From: an uncultured Christensenellaceae bacterium
GTDB taxonomy: Bacteria > Bacillota > Clostridia > Christensenellales > Borkfalkiaceae
Reading direction: 5' to 3'
Assembly (NCBI GenBank): GCA_910587005.1
Contig: CAJULB010000007.1
Coordinates: 1-55,154, forward strand
DNA length: 55,154 nucleotides
The translations under genes were made by a program, and so were the position numbers. Position 1 is the stretch's first letter. Each line of letters starts with the position of its first letter. The notes under the pieces were generated by a model that saw only the letters and a program-made list of their open reading frames with translations, did no database searches and was not told where the DNA came from. Positions 1 through 5,966 of the stretch are shown here, one piece after another.

Positions 1-48
1 GCTATTAAGCGTTGAGTTATCAGAAGCCCGAGCGCGGGCGCATTTTAA

Positions 49-77
49 TTGACTTAACGGCGACAACGTGATATAAT
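49..77 (+). promoter_or_regulatory. Promoter of the small-ORF transcript
   Basis: TTGACT (49-54), a 17-nt spacer and TATAAT (72-77) form a near-consensus sigma-A promoter. Transcription would start near 84. The RNA begins with a GGTGG/CCACC hairpin, followed by the octamer ACAGCAAG at 101-108, which recurs on the opposite strand at 347-354. Confidence 0.8.
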
Positions 78-174
78 TCGGTTATGGTGGTAGCCCACCC
101 ACAGCAAGTTAAACCTTTTAGGCGGTTTGCCCCAAGGGGGGAAAATGAAAATTTTCTCGCGAGGGGGTGATTTT

Positions 175-279
175 ATGGAATTTGACTTCCTGCGCCTGCT
201 CTGCCGTTTGGTGGAGCTCGGCGCGGTTCGCTCGTTCAGAGTTACCAAGGACAAAATCTACATAATCATAAAAAAATAA
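175..279 (+). CDS. Small 34-aa ORF, candidate type I toxin-like peptide
   Basis: A 34-codon ORF begins at ATG 175, 7 nt after a strong Shine-Dalgarno (GAGGGGG, 161-167). An in-frame ATG at 145, also behind a G-rich SD, would give 44 residues. The peptide has a hydrophobic and basic N-terminal half (motif FLRLLCRLVELGAV) and ends in a lysine-rich, isoleucine-rich tail. I do not recognise the family. A strong promoter lies upstream, the stop codon sits inside a bidirectional terminator, and a second strong promoter fires back towards it from the right. This is the layout of 3'-overlapping type I toxin-antitoxin loci. The toxin role is inferred from architecture, not from homology. Confidence 0.5.
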   Translation: MEFDFLRLLCRLVELGAVRSFRVTKDKIYIIIKK

Positions 280-354
280 CCGCCACGCTTGACCCCGTCG
301 GCGGTTATTTAATCGTAGGCTCGGGCTAACCGTTTATAAGGTCACCCTTGCTGT
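271..354 (-). ncRNA. Putative convergent antisense RNA (about 80 nt)
   Basis: On the minus strand TTGACA (plus coordinates 385-390), an 18-nt spacer and TAAAAT (361-366) predict a start near 354 and an RNA of about 80 nt ending at the 275-309 hairpin. Its 3' end is complementary to the 3' end of the small-ORF mRNA. Its 5' segment carries ACAGCAAG and a CGGTT-GCCC motif in the same sense as the mRNA leader. The repeats are therefore inverted on the DNA and do not create base pairing as in the par/fst system. Only the 3' overlap would pair. Confidence 0.45.
275..309. terminator. Bidirectional intrinsic terminator
   Basis: AATAACCGCC pairs with GGCGGTTATT across a 15-nt loop. An A/T run flanks both sides, strongest on the minus strand, so both convergent transcripts can end here. 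Confidence 0.7.
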
Positions 355-510
355 GTTTTTATTTTAGCACGCCCGCGCGACTTTTGTCAAGCGGTTAAAT
401 TAAAGAAATGCCCCCGAAGTCGCGGGGACTTTGGGGGACTGTATATAAAAAACTATGCAAAATCGGCGAAAATATATATAAAAACGGACTTTTTCGGGCG
501 TTCCGTCGCC

Positions 511-555
511 CTCTGACTCCGTCATTCGTTGGTTCAAATCCAGCTACCCCAGCCA
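511..555 (+). other. 3' fragment of tRNA-Gln(CTG), candidate attachment site
   Basis: The segment reads as the 3' half of a tRNA: anticodon loop CTCTGAC (511-517, anticodon CTG), stem TCCGT, T-arm GTTGG-TTCAAAT-CCAGC (528-544), acceptor strand TACCCCA (545-551), discriminator G and encoded CCA (553-555). The sequence before 511 cannot pair as the 5' half, so this is not a functional tRNA. A 3' tRNA fragment beginning at the anticodon loop is what tyrosine-recombinase elements leave at their distal end. By that logic the element lies to the left of 511 and the intact tRNA-Gln further left, outside the window. Confidence 0.75.
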
Positions 556-619
556 AAAACGCGGTTTTTCGTTCATTTTTAGCGTATTTTGAACGATTTA
601 CCGCGGTTTTTTATGCCTT

Positions 620-722
620 GCGGGGACTAACGCGGGGACTAAACAAGGGGGCGGGCTAATGCGGGGACTGGTGCGTGGAAATTAATGCAAGCGGGCTGAC
701 GCGGGTACGAAATCGCGGACTA
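620..722 (+). repeat. Cluster of GCGGGGACTAA-like direct repeats
   Basis: GCGGGGACTAA occurs at 620-630 and 632-642, GCGGGGACT at 661-669, and weaker variants near 651, 691, 701 and 714. One more copy (422-430), with TGGGGGACT beside it, lies on the other side of the tRNA fragment. Function unknown. Arm-type recombinase sites or decayed element ends are possible. Confidence 0.5.
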
Positions 723-738
723 ACCCAAATATCAAAGG

Positions 739-1734
739 TTATAAATTATCTTTTTCGTATACGCTCATAGCTCTGCGGTGAAAATTATAAATCTTGTTGC
801 GGACGAATTCGGGATAAATAATTTTTGCGTCTTCGCCGAACCTTACAAAGTAATGCACGATTTGCGCGTGCGAACAGTTGAAATAATACAGATTATTGTC
901 AACCTTGACGGGCACGGGGCGGTGCACATAAAATTTTTTAAATTTATCCACGCCTTTATCCGTAAGCGCAACAAGCACTTCGACGTCGTTCGCACCGTAG
1001 AAAAACTGCGGGCCGTACGCTTTCATTTTTTCGAAAATCTCAATCTGCGTTTGGGTGAAAAAAGCGTCTGCGGAAAGAGGTGTAACGCTGACTATCCGCG
1101 AAAGTCGAATAGGGTTACAGCCTGCCGTTGCCGTAAGCACGTAGCAGTGCAGTTCTTCTTTGGAATTAACTACGCCGTAAGGCGCGCACTCGATTTTTTG
1201 CCCCGTTCCGCGGCGCGTGGTAATAAAAACGCATTTTTTTGCTTTTACTGCCTGCATAACCGCTTCGTACTGCGGTTTAAAAATTATAAGCTCTCTTTTA
1301 TCCTGCGGAAGAGCGGCGTAAGAAGCGAACATACTTCTGAAATATTCCGAAAGGGTGCGCCCCGCAAGGCAATACTGCTCAATATAATCTATGACCGGTT
1401 CGGATTCCTTCGTAGGTTTGAATGAAACCAGCTTATCGAATTTTTCGCCGTTCGGCGCGGCGTTCCTTTCGTTAAGCTTTTCGCATAAATCAAAACAAAG
1501 CCCGTTTAAGTTTCTTTCCGCAAGGGAAACTGACGAGCTTATTTTATTTTTTAAAAATGTTAAAAGCTCGTTTTGCTGTCGCGTGAAATTTTTATAGTAA
1601 TTGACTATCAGATTTGTCAGCAAAGCGTTTTTATTGACTGTGCGACCGTCTTTTTTGAAGAACTCGAAGCCCTCCGCGTCTTTTTCCAGAATGGCGGAAA
1701 TTCTTTCCGTTACGTAAATTTTCAGCTTTTCCAT
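739..1734 (-). CDS. WYL-domain transcriptional regulator
   Basis: Predicted 331-aa protein. The N-terminal 50 residues look like a small DNA-binding segment, followed by a helical linker. The C-terminal half carries a WYL-like domain (hydrophobic strands then a PIRLSRIVSVTPL motif) and the C-terminal extension with RFGEDAKIIYPEFV that is usual in this family. WYL proteins generally sense ligands such as nucleotides and control stress or defence genes. Start choice: an upstream in-frame ATG at 1770 sits on top of the -10 box, so the ATG at 1734, behind AGAGGA, is preferred. The gene lies next to the candidate attachment site, on its chromosomal side, with no partner operon. Confidence 0.75.
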   Translation of the reverse strand: MEKLKIYVTERISAILEKDAEGFEFFKKDGRTVNKNALLTNLIVNYYKNFTRQQNELLTFLKNKISSSVSLAERNLNGLCFDLCEKLNERNAAPNGEKFDKLVSFKPTKESEPVIDYIEQYCLAGRTLSEYFRSMFASYAALPQDKRELIIFKPQYEAVMQAVKAKKCVFITTRRGTGQKIECAPYGVVNSKEELHCYVLTATAGCNPIRLSRIVSVTPLSADAFFTQTQIEIFEKMKAYGPQFFYGANDVEVLVALTDKGVDKFKKFYVHRPVPVKVDNNLYYFNCSHAQIVHYFVRFGEDAKIIYPEFVRNKIYNFHRRAMSVYEKDNL

Positions 1735-1758
1735 AAAAAATTTTTCCTCTGTTTCCAT

Positions 1759-1787
1759 ATTGTACCACAAAAAGGGGGCAAACGCAA
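1759..1787 (-). promoter_or_regulatory. Promoter of the WYL regulator gene
   Basis: Minus strand: TTGCGT (1782-1787), 17-nt spacer, TACAAT (1759-1764). The start would fall about 18 nt upstream of ATG 1734. Confidence 0.6.
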
Positions 1788-1891
1788 TATATGATTTTAT
1801 TGTTTTTTAATAAATATTGTAATAGAATCGCATAAAACCGCGGTAATTTTATCGGATTTAAGGGGGCGAAAATATTTCAAAAACTGCGTAT

Positions 1892-1920
1892 TTACATTAA
1901 TAGTTTAACGGTGATATAAT
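1892..1920 (+). promoter_or_regulatory. Promoter of the DIP1984-family gene
   Basis: TTACAT (1892-1897), 17-nt spacer, TATAAT (1915-1920). The predicted start near 1927 lies after the first in-frame start at 1922, which supports the later ATG at 1955. Confidence 0.6.
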
Positions 1921-1954
1921 CGTGGTACAAAAAACAAATCGGGAGAAAATTATA

Positions 1955-2440
1955 ATGAAAATATGCAACAGCGAAGCTATGAAGCTTATAAAAGAACTTG
2001 AAGAAAAGAAAAAGAACGTGCTTTATAATGAAAACTGCCGCAGCAGAATTTCCTATAAAGAGGACGAAGAAAAGGTATTGACCAAATACGTTTATGCGGA
2101 AACGCGCGAAGTAATTGCGGAGATAGACGGAAAAATTCGCAAAATAAAGCACGCGCTTGCGGTGTGCAACTGCACCGCAGTGGTGGACGATTTCGGCATA
2201 ACGATAGGCGAGGCGCTTGTGTATCTTGCCCAGCTGAACGCCGAATATAAGCAGTTGGAAAATCTGGGAGCGCACAACAAGCTTTCAAGACGGATAACGG
2301 TGAACGGCGTGCTTGAATACACCGAATGTCTTTACGAGCCGGAGAAGGTCGTGCGCGATATGGAAGCCCTGCACGCAAAAATAGGCAAATTGCAGGTTGC
2401 CGTAGACCGCGCAAACCTCACTAATTATATAGAAGTTTAA
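1955..2440 (+). CDS. DIP1984-family (septicolysin-like) protein
   Basis: 161 residues from ATG 1955, which follows GGGAGA by 8 nt. The protein is mostly helical. It has the features of the DIP1984 family: a first helix rich in Glu/Lys, a central stretch where helices flank CNCTAVVDDFG and ITIGEALVYLAQLNA, and a last helix (MEALHAKIGKLQVAVDRAN) ending in a short hydrophobic tail. The biochemical role of the family is not established. It is a single-gene unit. The assignment rests on pattern recognition; another small helical family remains possible. Confidence 0.6.
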   Translation: MKICNSEAMKLIKELEEKKKNVLYNENCRSRISYKEDEEKVLTKYVYAETREVIAEIDGKIRKIKHALAVCNCTAVVDDFGITIGEALVYLAQLNAEYKQLENLGAHNKLSRRITVNGVLEYTECLYEPEKVVRDMEALHAKIGKLQVAVDRANLTNYIEV

Positions 2441-2502
2441 ATAATTTTCCCGCACGGAAATTTTGACGCAAATATTTTTTTAAAACGCCTTGGAAAGGTA
2501 TG

Positions 2503-2570
2503 TTAAAGTTGCGGTTTATTGCGCAGGTTAAAGTTTTCGGTTGTGTTTTAATATCTTAAAGTTTACGGTT
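2503..2570 (+). promoter_or_regulatory. Three direct repeats upstream of rtcB
   Basis: TTAAAGTTTNCGGTT-like repeats lie at 2503-2516 (one base shorter), 2528-2542 and 2556-2570, spaced 25 and 28 bp. They sit just before a weak promoter candidate (TTGTCG 2581, TACAAA 2603). They could be operator sites for a regulator of rtcB. Confidence 0.45.
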
Positions 2571-2628
2571 AAAACGCTTCTTGTCGGAATAAGCTATAAA
2601 AGTACAAAATTTTCGTGCAAAAACTTAT

Positions 2629-2685
2629 GCTTTGCCGTAGAAACGGTAAAGCGGGCACGGTGAAGTAACGGGTTATATCCGTGCC
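2629..2685 (+). promoter_or_regulatory. Two hairpins in the rtcB leader
   Basis: First hairpin 2629-2652 (GCTTTGCCGT with ACGGTAAAGC). Second hairpin 2654-2685 (GGCACGG with CCGTGCC). They end 13 nt before the Shine-Dalgarno of rtcB. Neither is followed by a U run, so they are not terminators. No known riboswitch is recognised. Confidence 0.5.
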
Positions 2686-2710
2686 GAATTTATTTAACGG
2701 AGGGGCGGTT

Positions 2711-3937
2711 ATGGTTATCAAAGGAAAGTACAATACTGCAAAAATATTCACTGACGTTATCGAAAGCGTTGCAATAGAGCAAATTCAGGCAATGTGTGAT
2801 TTTGCCGCGTTCAAGGGTCTAAAAATACGCATTATGCCGGACGTGCATGCAGGCGCGGGCTGTACCATAGGCACAACTATGACCATAAAGGATAAAATAG
2901 CGCCTAATATGGTGGGCGTTGACATCGGCTGCGGTATGGAGCTTGCTTTGCTTAAACAAAAGGATATAGATTTTGAAGCGCTGGACGGTTTGATTCGCGC
3001 AAATATCCCTTCGGGAATGAATTGCAGAACTACCCCGCACAAGCTTGCGGAGCAAATAAATCTTGAAGAATTGCGCTGTTTTTCGCAGATTAACGCGAGC
3101 CTTGCGTACAAAAGCATAGGCACATTAGGCGGTGGCAACCATTTTATCGAAGTCGATACCGACGCCGAGGGCAACAAATACCTTGTCGTTCATTCGGGCA
3201 GCAGACATTTGGGGCTGGAAGTTGCCGAGTATTACCAGAGCGAGGCTTACAAAACGCTTTGCGGAAATTCAAAAGCGCAGATAGCGGAAGTTATTGCAAA
3301 GCTTAAAGCGCAGGGCAAAAGCGCAGAAATTCAGTCCGCATTGGAAAAATTGAAGGAAAGACGGACGGATATTCCGCGCGAAATGGCGTACGTTCACGGT
3401 CGGCTTTTCGACGATTATATTCACGATATGAAAATAGTTCAGCAATTTGCCGTGCTTAACAGAAAAGCTATGATTGAAACGATAGTCAAGGGGCTCAATC
3501 TTACGGTTGCGGACAGTTTTACGACTATACACAACTATATCGACACGGACGAGATGATTTTGCGCAAGGGCGCCGTTTCTGCAAAAAAGGGCGAAAGACT
3601 GCTTATACCCATAAATATGCGGGACGGTTCGCTGATTTGTACGGGCAAGGGGAACAAGGACTGGAACCAGAGCGCACCGCACGGCGCGGGCAGACTTATG
3701 AGCCGCGGTAAGGCCTTAAAAACGCTGACTATGGAGCAGTTTGAAAGGGAAATGGCGGGGATATACTCAACTTCCGTCACGCCCGAAACTCTGGACGAAA
3801 GCCCTATGGCTTATAAAAGGTTGGAGGATATAACCGCAAACGTCACGCCGACCGTAAAAATAGAAAAGCGGATTGTGCCCGTTTACAATTTCAAGGCGGG
3901 CGAGGTTTCCGTAAAGCGCAGAAAAATGGATAAATAA
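2711..3937 (+). CDS. rtcB: RtcB-family RNA-splicing ligase
   Basis: 408 residues. RtcB joins RNA 2',3'-cyclic phosphate or 3'-phosphate ends to 5'-OH ends using GTP and Mn2+. Visible family motifs in order: MPDVHAGAGCTIG, VGVDIGCGM (metal-binding Asp/Cys region), GTLGGGNHFIEV, VHSGSRHLG, TTIHNYID, RKGAVSAKKGE, and PHGAGRLMSRGKA, whose His accepts GMP. Start ATG 2711 follows GGAGGGG; an upstream start at 2681 would lie in a leader hairpin. The length is typical of the shorter bacterial forms. It stands alone with an elaborate 270-bp upstream region (repeats and hairpins), suggesting dedicated control, perhaps linked to RNA damage. No rtcA or rtcR is adjacent. Confidence 0.93.
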   Translation: MVIKGKYNTAKIFTDVIESVAIEQIQAMCDFAAFKGLKIRIMPDVHAGAGCTIGTTMTIKDKIAPNMVGVDIGCGMELALLKQKDIDFEALDGLIRANIPSGMNCRTTPHKLAEQINLEELRCFSQINASLAYKSIGTLGGGNHFIEVDTDAEGNKYLVVHSGSRHLGLEVAEYYQSEAYKTLCGNSKAQIAEVIAKLKAQGKSAEIQSALEKLKERRTDIPREMAYVHGRLFDDYIHDMKIVQQFAVLNRKAMIETIVKGLNLTVADSFTTIHNYIDTDEMILRKGAVSAKKGERLLIPINMRDGSLICTGKGNKDWNQSAPHGAGRLMSRGKALKTLTMEQFEREMAGIYSTSVTPETLDESPMAYKRLEDITANVTPTVKIEKRIVPVYNFKAGEVSVKRRKMDK

Positions 3938-3940
3938 AGA

Positions 3941-3966
3941 CAGCCCGCCGCTTTTGCGGCGGGCTG
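3941..3966. terminator. Hairpin after rtcB
   Basis: CAGCCCGCCGC and GCGGCGGGCTG pair around a short T loop directly after the stop codon. There is no clear U tail. Confidence 0.5.
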
Positions 3967-4069
3967 TAACGCAAAAATGAAAAGCGGCGTATAATAAACA
4001 GATTAACAAAATTTTTTTACCGAAGCGGAGGCGGCGCGGTTGGCGCCGTGCGGTGCACTTGGGGGAAAG

Positions 4070-4654
4070 ATGAACGGCGGGTTAACGTTTATTATAAGCA
4101 GCGTTCTGTTCGGTTTCGGGCTGGCTGTGGACGCTTTTTTAATATCGCTTGCGGGAGGCATGAACGAGCCGAACGCAAAGCGCGGAAAAATATTCGCTTC
4201 GGCACTGGTGTTTGCGTTGTTTCAGTTTATCGCGCCTATGATAGGCTGGATATGCGTGCGCGCCCTTGCCGAGCGGTTTTTGTTTTTTAACGAATGTCTT
4301 TCGGCGATAGCCCTTGCCGTATTGCTGTTTTTAGGCATAAAAATGCTTGCGGAGGGCCTGAAAAAAAAGGACGGAAAAGAGGAACAAAAGCCTAAAAGCG
4401 GGTTCGGCGCGCTGATGGTGCGGGCAACGGTATCTTCGGTTGACGCGCTTTCGATGGGCTTTACCATAGCCGAATACAGCTGGCAGACTGCGGTTGCGGG
4501 CGCGGCGATTATAGCTGTTATAACCTTTATAGCGTACGCGGCGGGGTTCTTTATAGGCAGAAAATTCGGCACTAAATTTGCCGACAAAGCTATGGTTATA
4601 GGCGGAATACTTTTTATAGTTATGGCTTTGGAAGTGTTTTTCAGAGGGTTTTGA
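4070..4654 (+). CDS. mntP: MntP-type manganese efflux pump
   Basis: 194 residues with about six membrane segments. The family hallmark is the pair of similar motifs carrying a conserved Asp in the membrane: GFGLAVDAFLISLAGG near residue 15 and ATVSSVDALSMGF about residue 120. Proteins of this family (DUF204/YebN) export Mn2+. The ATG at 4070 follows GGGGGAAAG; a TTG start at 4040 would add ten residues without homology. I see no yybP-ykoY manganese riboswitch in the about 100 bp upstream. The gene is monocistronic between two hairpins. Confidence 0.85.
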   Translation: MNGGLTFIISSVLFGFGLAVDAFLISLAGGMNEPNAKRGKIFASALVFALFQFIAPMIGWICVRALAERFLFFNECLSAIALAVLLFLGIKMLAEGLKKKDGKEEQKPKSGFGALMVRATVSSVDALSMGFTIAEYSWQTAVAGAAIIAVITFIAYAAGFFIGRKFGTKFADKAMVIGGILFIVMALEVFFRGF

Positions 4655-4676
4655 AATAAACAGAAAAGCGGGGGCG

Positions 4677-4706
4677 GGGGGCGGTTGCAATAAAGCAACC
4701 GCCCCC
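4677..4706. terminator. Strong hairpin after mntP
   Basis: GGGGGCGGTTGC pairs perfectly with GCAACCGCCCCC over a 6-nt A-rich loop. The tail is mixed A/T rather than a pure U run. Confidence 0.65.
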
Positions 4707-4818
4707 GCGGTATAGATAGATTTTAGTTATACGGCAAAGTTTAATATTAAAAGCAAACAAGTCCGCAGTACGTTGCAACGGCGGAAATTTGTTTTTTTGA
4801 TTGAAAATTACAAAAAAT

Positions 4819-4854
4819 AAAGCCCCGGCTGCGCTTTGCGTGCGGCGGGGCTTT
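4819..4854 (-). terminator. Terminator of the Spo0A-like gene
   Basis: AAAGCCCCG and CGGGGCTTT form the stem. On the minus strand it is followed by ATTTTTTG, a normal intrinsic terminator. Confidence 0.75.
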
Positions 4855-4866
4855 TCAGTGCGTTCA

Positions 4867-5667
4867 TCACAGAAGGTTTTCAAAGTCGGGGCGGATTTGC
4901 TGTGCGTAATAGTAAATAAATTCGGTAATGGTGGGCACTCCGCGGTCTGATTTTATAACGGCGGTGTAGTATTTAAGCAAATCGCCCGTATCGGCGGTAT
5001 TCCACGCGCGGTTGATTGCGTTCTGCATTGCGCGCTCTACACTGCATTCGGCCTTGTTCCACTTTCTTGCGACAAAGTTGCAAACTTTATGTCTGTTTTC
5101 CATAACAACGTAAGCTATGGCGTCGGTAAGATATGCGTATCCTACCGATTTGGGGTTAATGCCGACCTGATTTAATTCCTTCTGAATACGTCTTTTAAGG
5201 CGCTTTTCCGTTTGGTCGACCTCGTATGCGTCGGTACGGCTTAAATTGTCCTTTACGCTTCTGCTCATAATGGTTGACCTTATCGAAAGCAGAAATTTAA
5301 GCGGTTCTTCCGCGGAATATCCGCGGCGCACCTTGCTCATTATATAGTCTGCGCCGAGTTCGCGCGCGGCGGCGTATGTGGCGGGGCTGATATTCCAGGT
5401 TGTGACGAGAATATACGGCGGACGCGGAACGTTTGCACTGCGTAACTGGGTTAAAAAGTCGAAACCGTCGCCGTCGCCCTTGTGAAGCTCCAAATCGAGT
5501 ATAACGGCGTCTGGGCTGTAATCCATAACCTTATTAAACGCTTCGGTAGAGCTGCCCGTTGCGGCTACAAGGTGGAAATCGTCTCCGCGTGCGTCAACCT
5601 GCTTTATGAGCGCGTCCCTTTCGTCGGGTTCGTCCTCTAATATCAATAATTCGATTCTGGTATTCAT
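4867..5667 (-). CDS. Spo0A-like response regulator, divergent DNA-binding domain
   Basis: 266 residues. Residues 1-130 form a receiver domain: acidic pocket LEDEPDE, phospho-acceptor Asp in DAVILDLELHKGDG, conserved Lys near SKVRRG. Residues 155-260 resemble the Spo0A C-terminal domain: GYAYLTDAIAYVV matches the GYxYLRxAI segment, SVERAMQNAINRAW matches the SRVERAIRHAIEVAW recognition helix, and GVPTITEFIYYYAQQIR matches the PTNSEFIA..AD..R end. The recognition helix differs from the nearly invariant Spo0A sequence, so this may be a paralogue or a Spo0A from a lineage that has lost sporulation. Two 0A-type boxes lie just upstream of its -35, suggesting autoregulation. No kinase is adjacent. 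Confidence 0.8.
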   Translation of the reverse strand: MNTRIELLILEDEPDERDALIKQVDARGDDFHLVAATGSSTEAFNKVMDYSPDAVILDLELHKGDGDGFDFLTQLRSANVPRPPYILVTTWNISPATYAAARELGADYIMSKVRRGYSAEEPLKFLLSIRSTIMSRSVKDNLSRTDAYEVDQTEKRLKRRIQKELNQVGINPKSVGYAYLTDAIAYVVMENRHKVCNFVARKWNKAECSVERAMQNAINRAWNTADTGDLLKYYTAVIKSDRGVPTITEFIYYYAQQIRPDFENLL

Positions 5668-5700
5668 TTACTTTTGCTCCCAAGAGTTGTCTTTAAAGTA

Positions 5701-5752
5701 AGTATATTAAATTTTTAGATAAAAATCAATTATATTCGACAAAATTCGACAA
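5701..5752 (-). promoter_or_regulatory. Promoter with two phased 0A boxes
   Basis: Minus-strand promoter TTGATT (5724-5729), 17-nt spacer, TATACT (5701-5706). Upstream lie two exact copies of the 0A box TTGTCGAA (plus strand TTCGACAA at 5735-5742 and 5745-5752), exactly 10 bp apart, ending 5 bp from the -35. This is a geometry used by activators. Confidence 0.7.
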
Positions 5753-5859
5753 ATTGTTTTCAACGGTTTGCGGGTTGGCGCGGACAGAGTTTAACGCGGG
5801 CGGATGGGGGTAAAGGTTCAAAATATTTACAAAAACGAAGGGTATTGTTTTGCCGTATA

Positions 5860-5938
5860 TTGCAATTTTGAAAACTGTGTGTTATAATGGAAAAAATTTG
5901 GAGTTTTTAACCTTGAAAAGGCGGTAAAAACCGTTTTT
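5860..5938 (+). promoter_or_regulatory. uraA-upp promoter and leader hairpin
   Basis: TTGCAA (5860-5865), 17-nt spacer, TATAAT (5883-5888). About 30 nt into the transcript a short hairpin CGGT-AAAA-ACCG (5922-5933) is followed by five T (5934-5938), resembling an attenuator. No PyrR-binding sequence is recognised. Confidence 0.6.
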
Positions 5939-5966
5939 AATAAATACATAAGAGGTAAATTTTACA

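Noticed and set aside
54..254. 66-codon ORF on the minus strand at the left edge
   Set aside because: It is antisense to the small ORF and promoter and has no SD.
49..390. A true par/fst locus
   Set aside because: The shared motifs are inverted on the DNA so the two RNAs carry them in the same sense, whereas par needs direct repeats for complementarity. The peptide also lacks the Fst pattern.
408..659. 83-codon ORF across the tRNA-Gln fragment
   Set aside because: It runs through the tRNA 3' fragment and repeat cluster, has no SD and no recognisable sequence.
3967..4069. Manganese riboswitch (yybP-ykoY) before mntP
   Set aside because: The region is short and lacks the conserved loops of that RNA; only a small GC-rich hairpin is seen.
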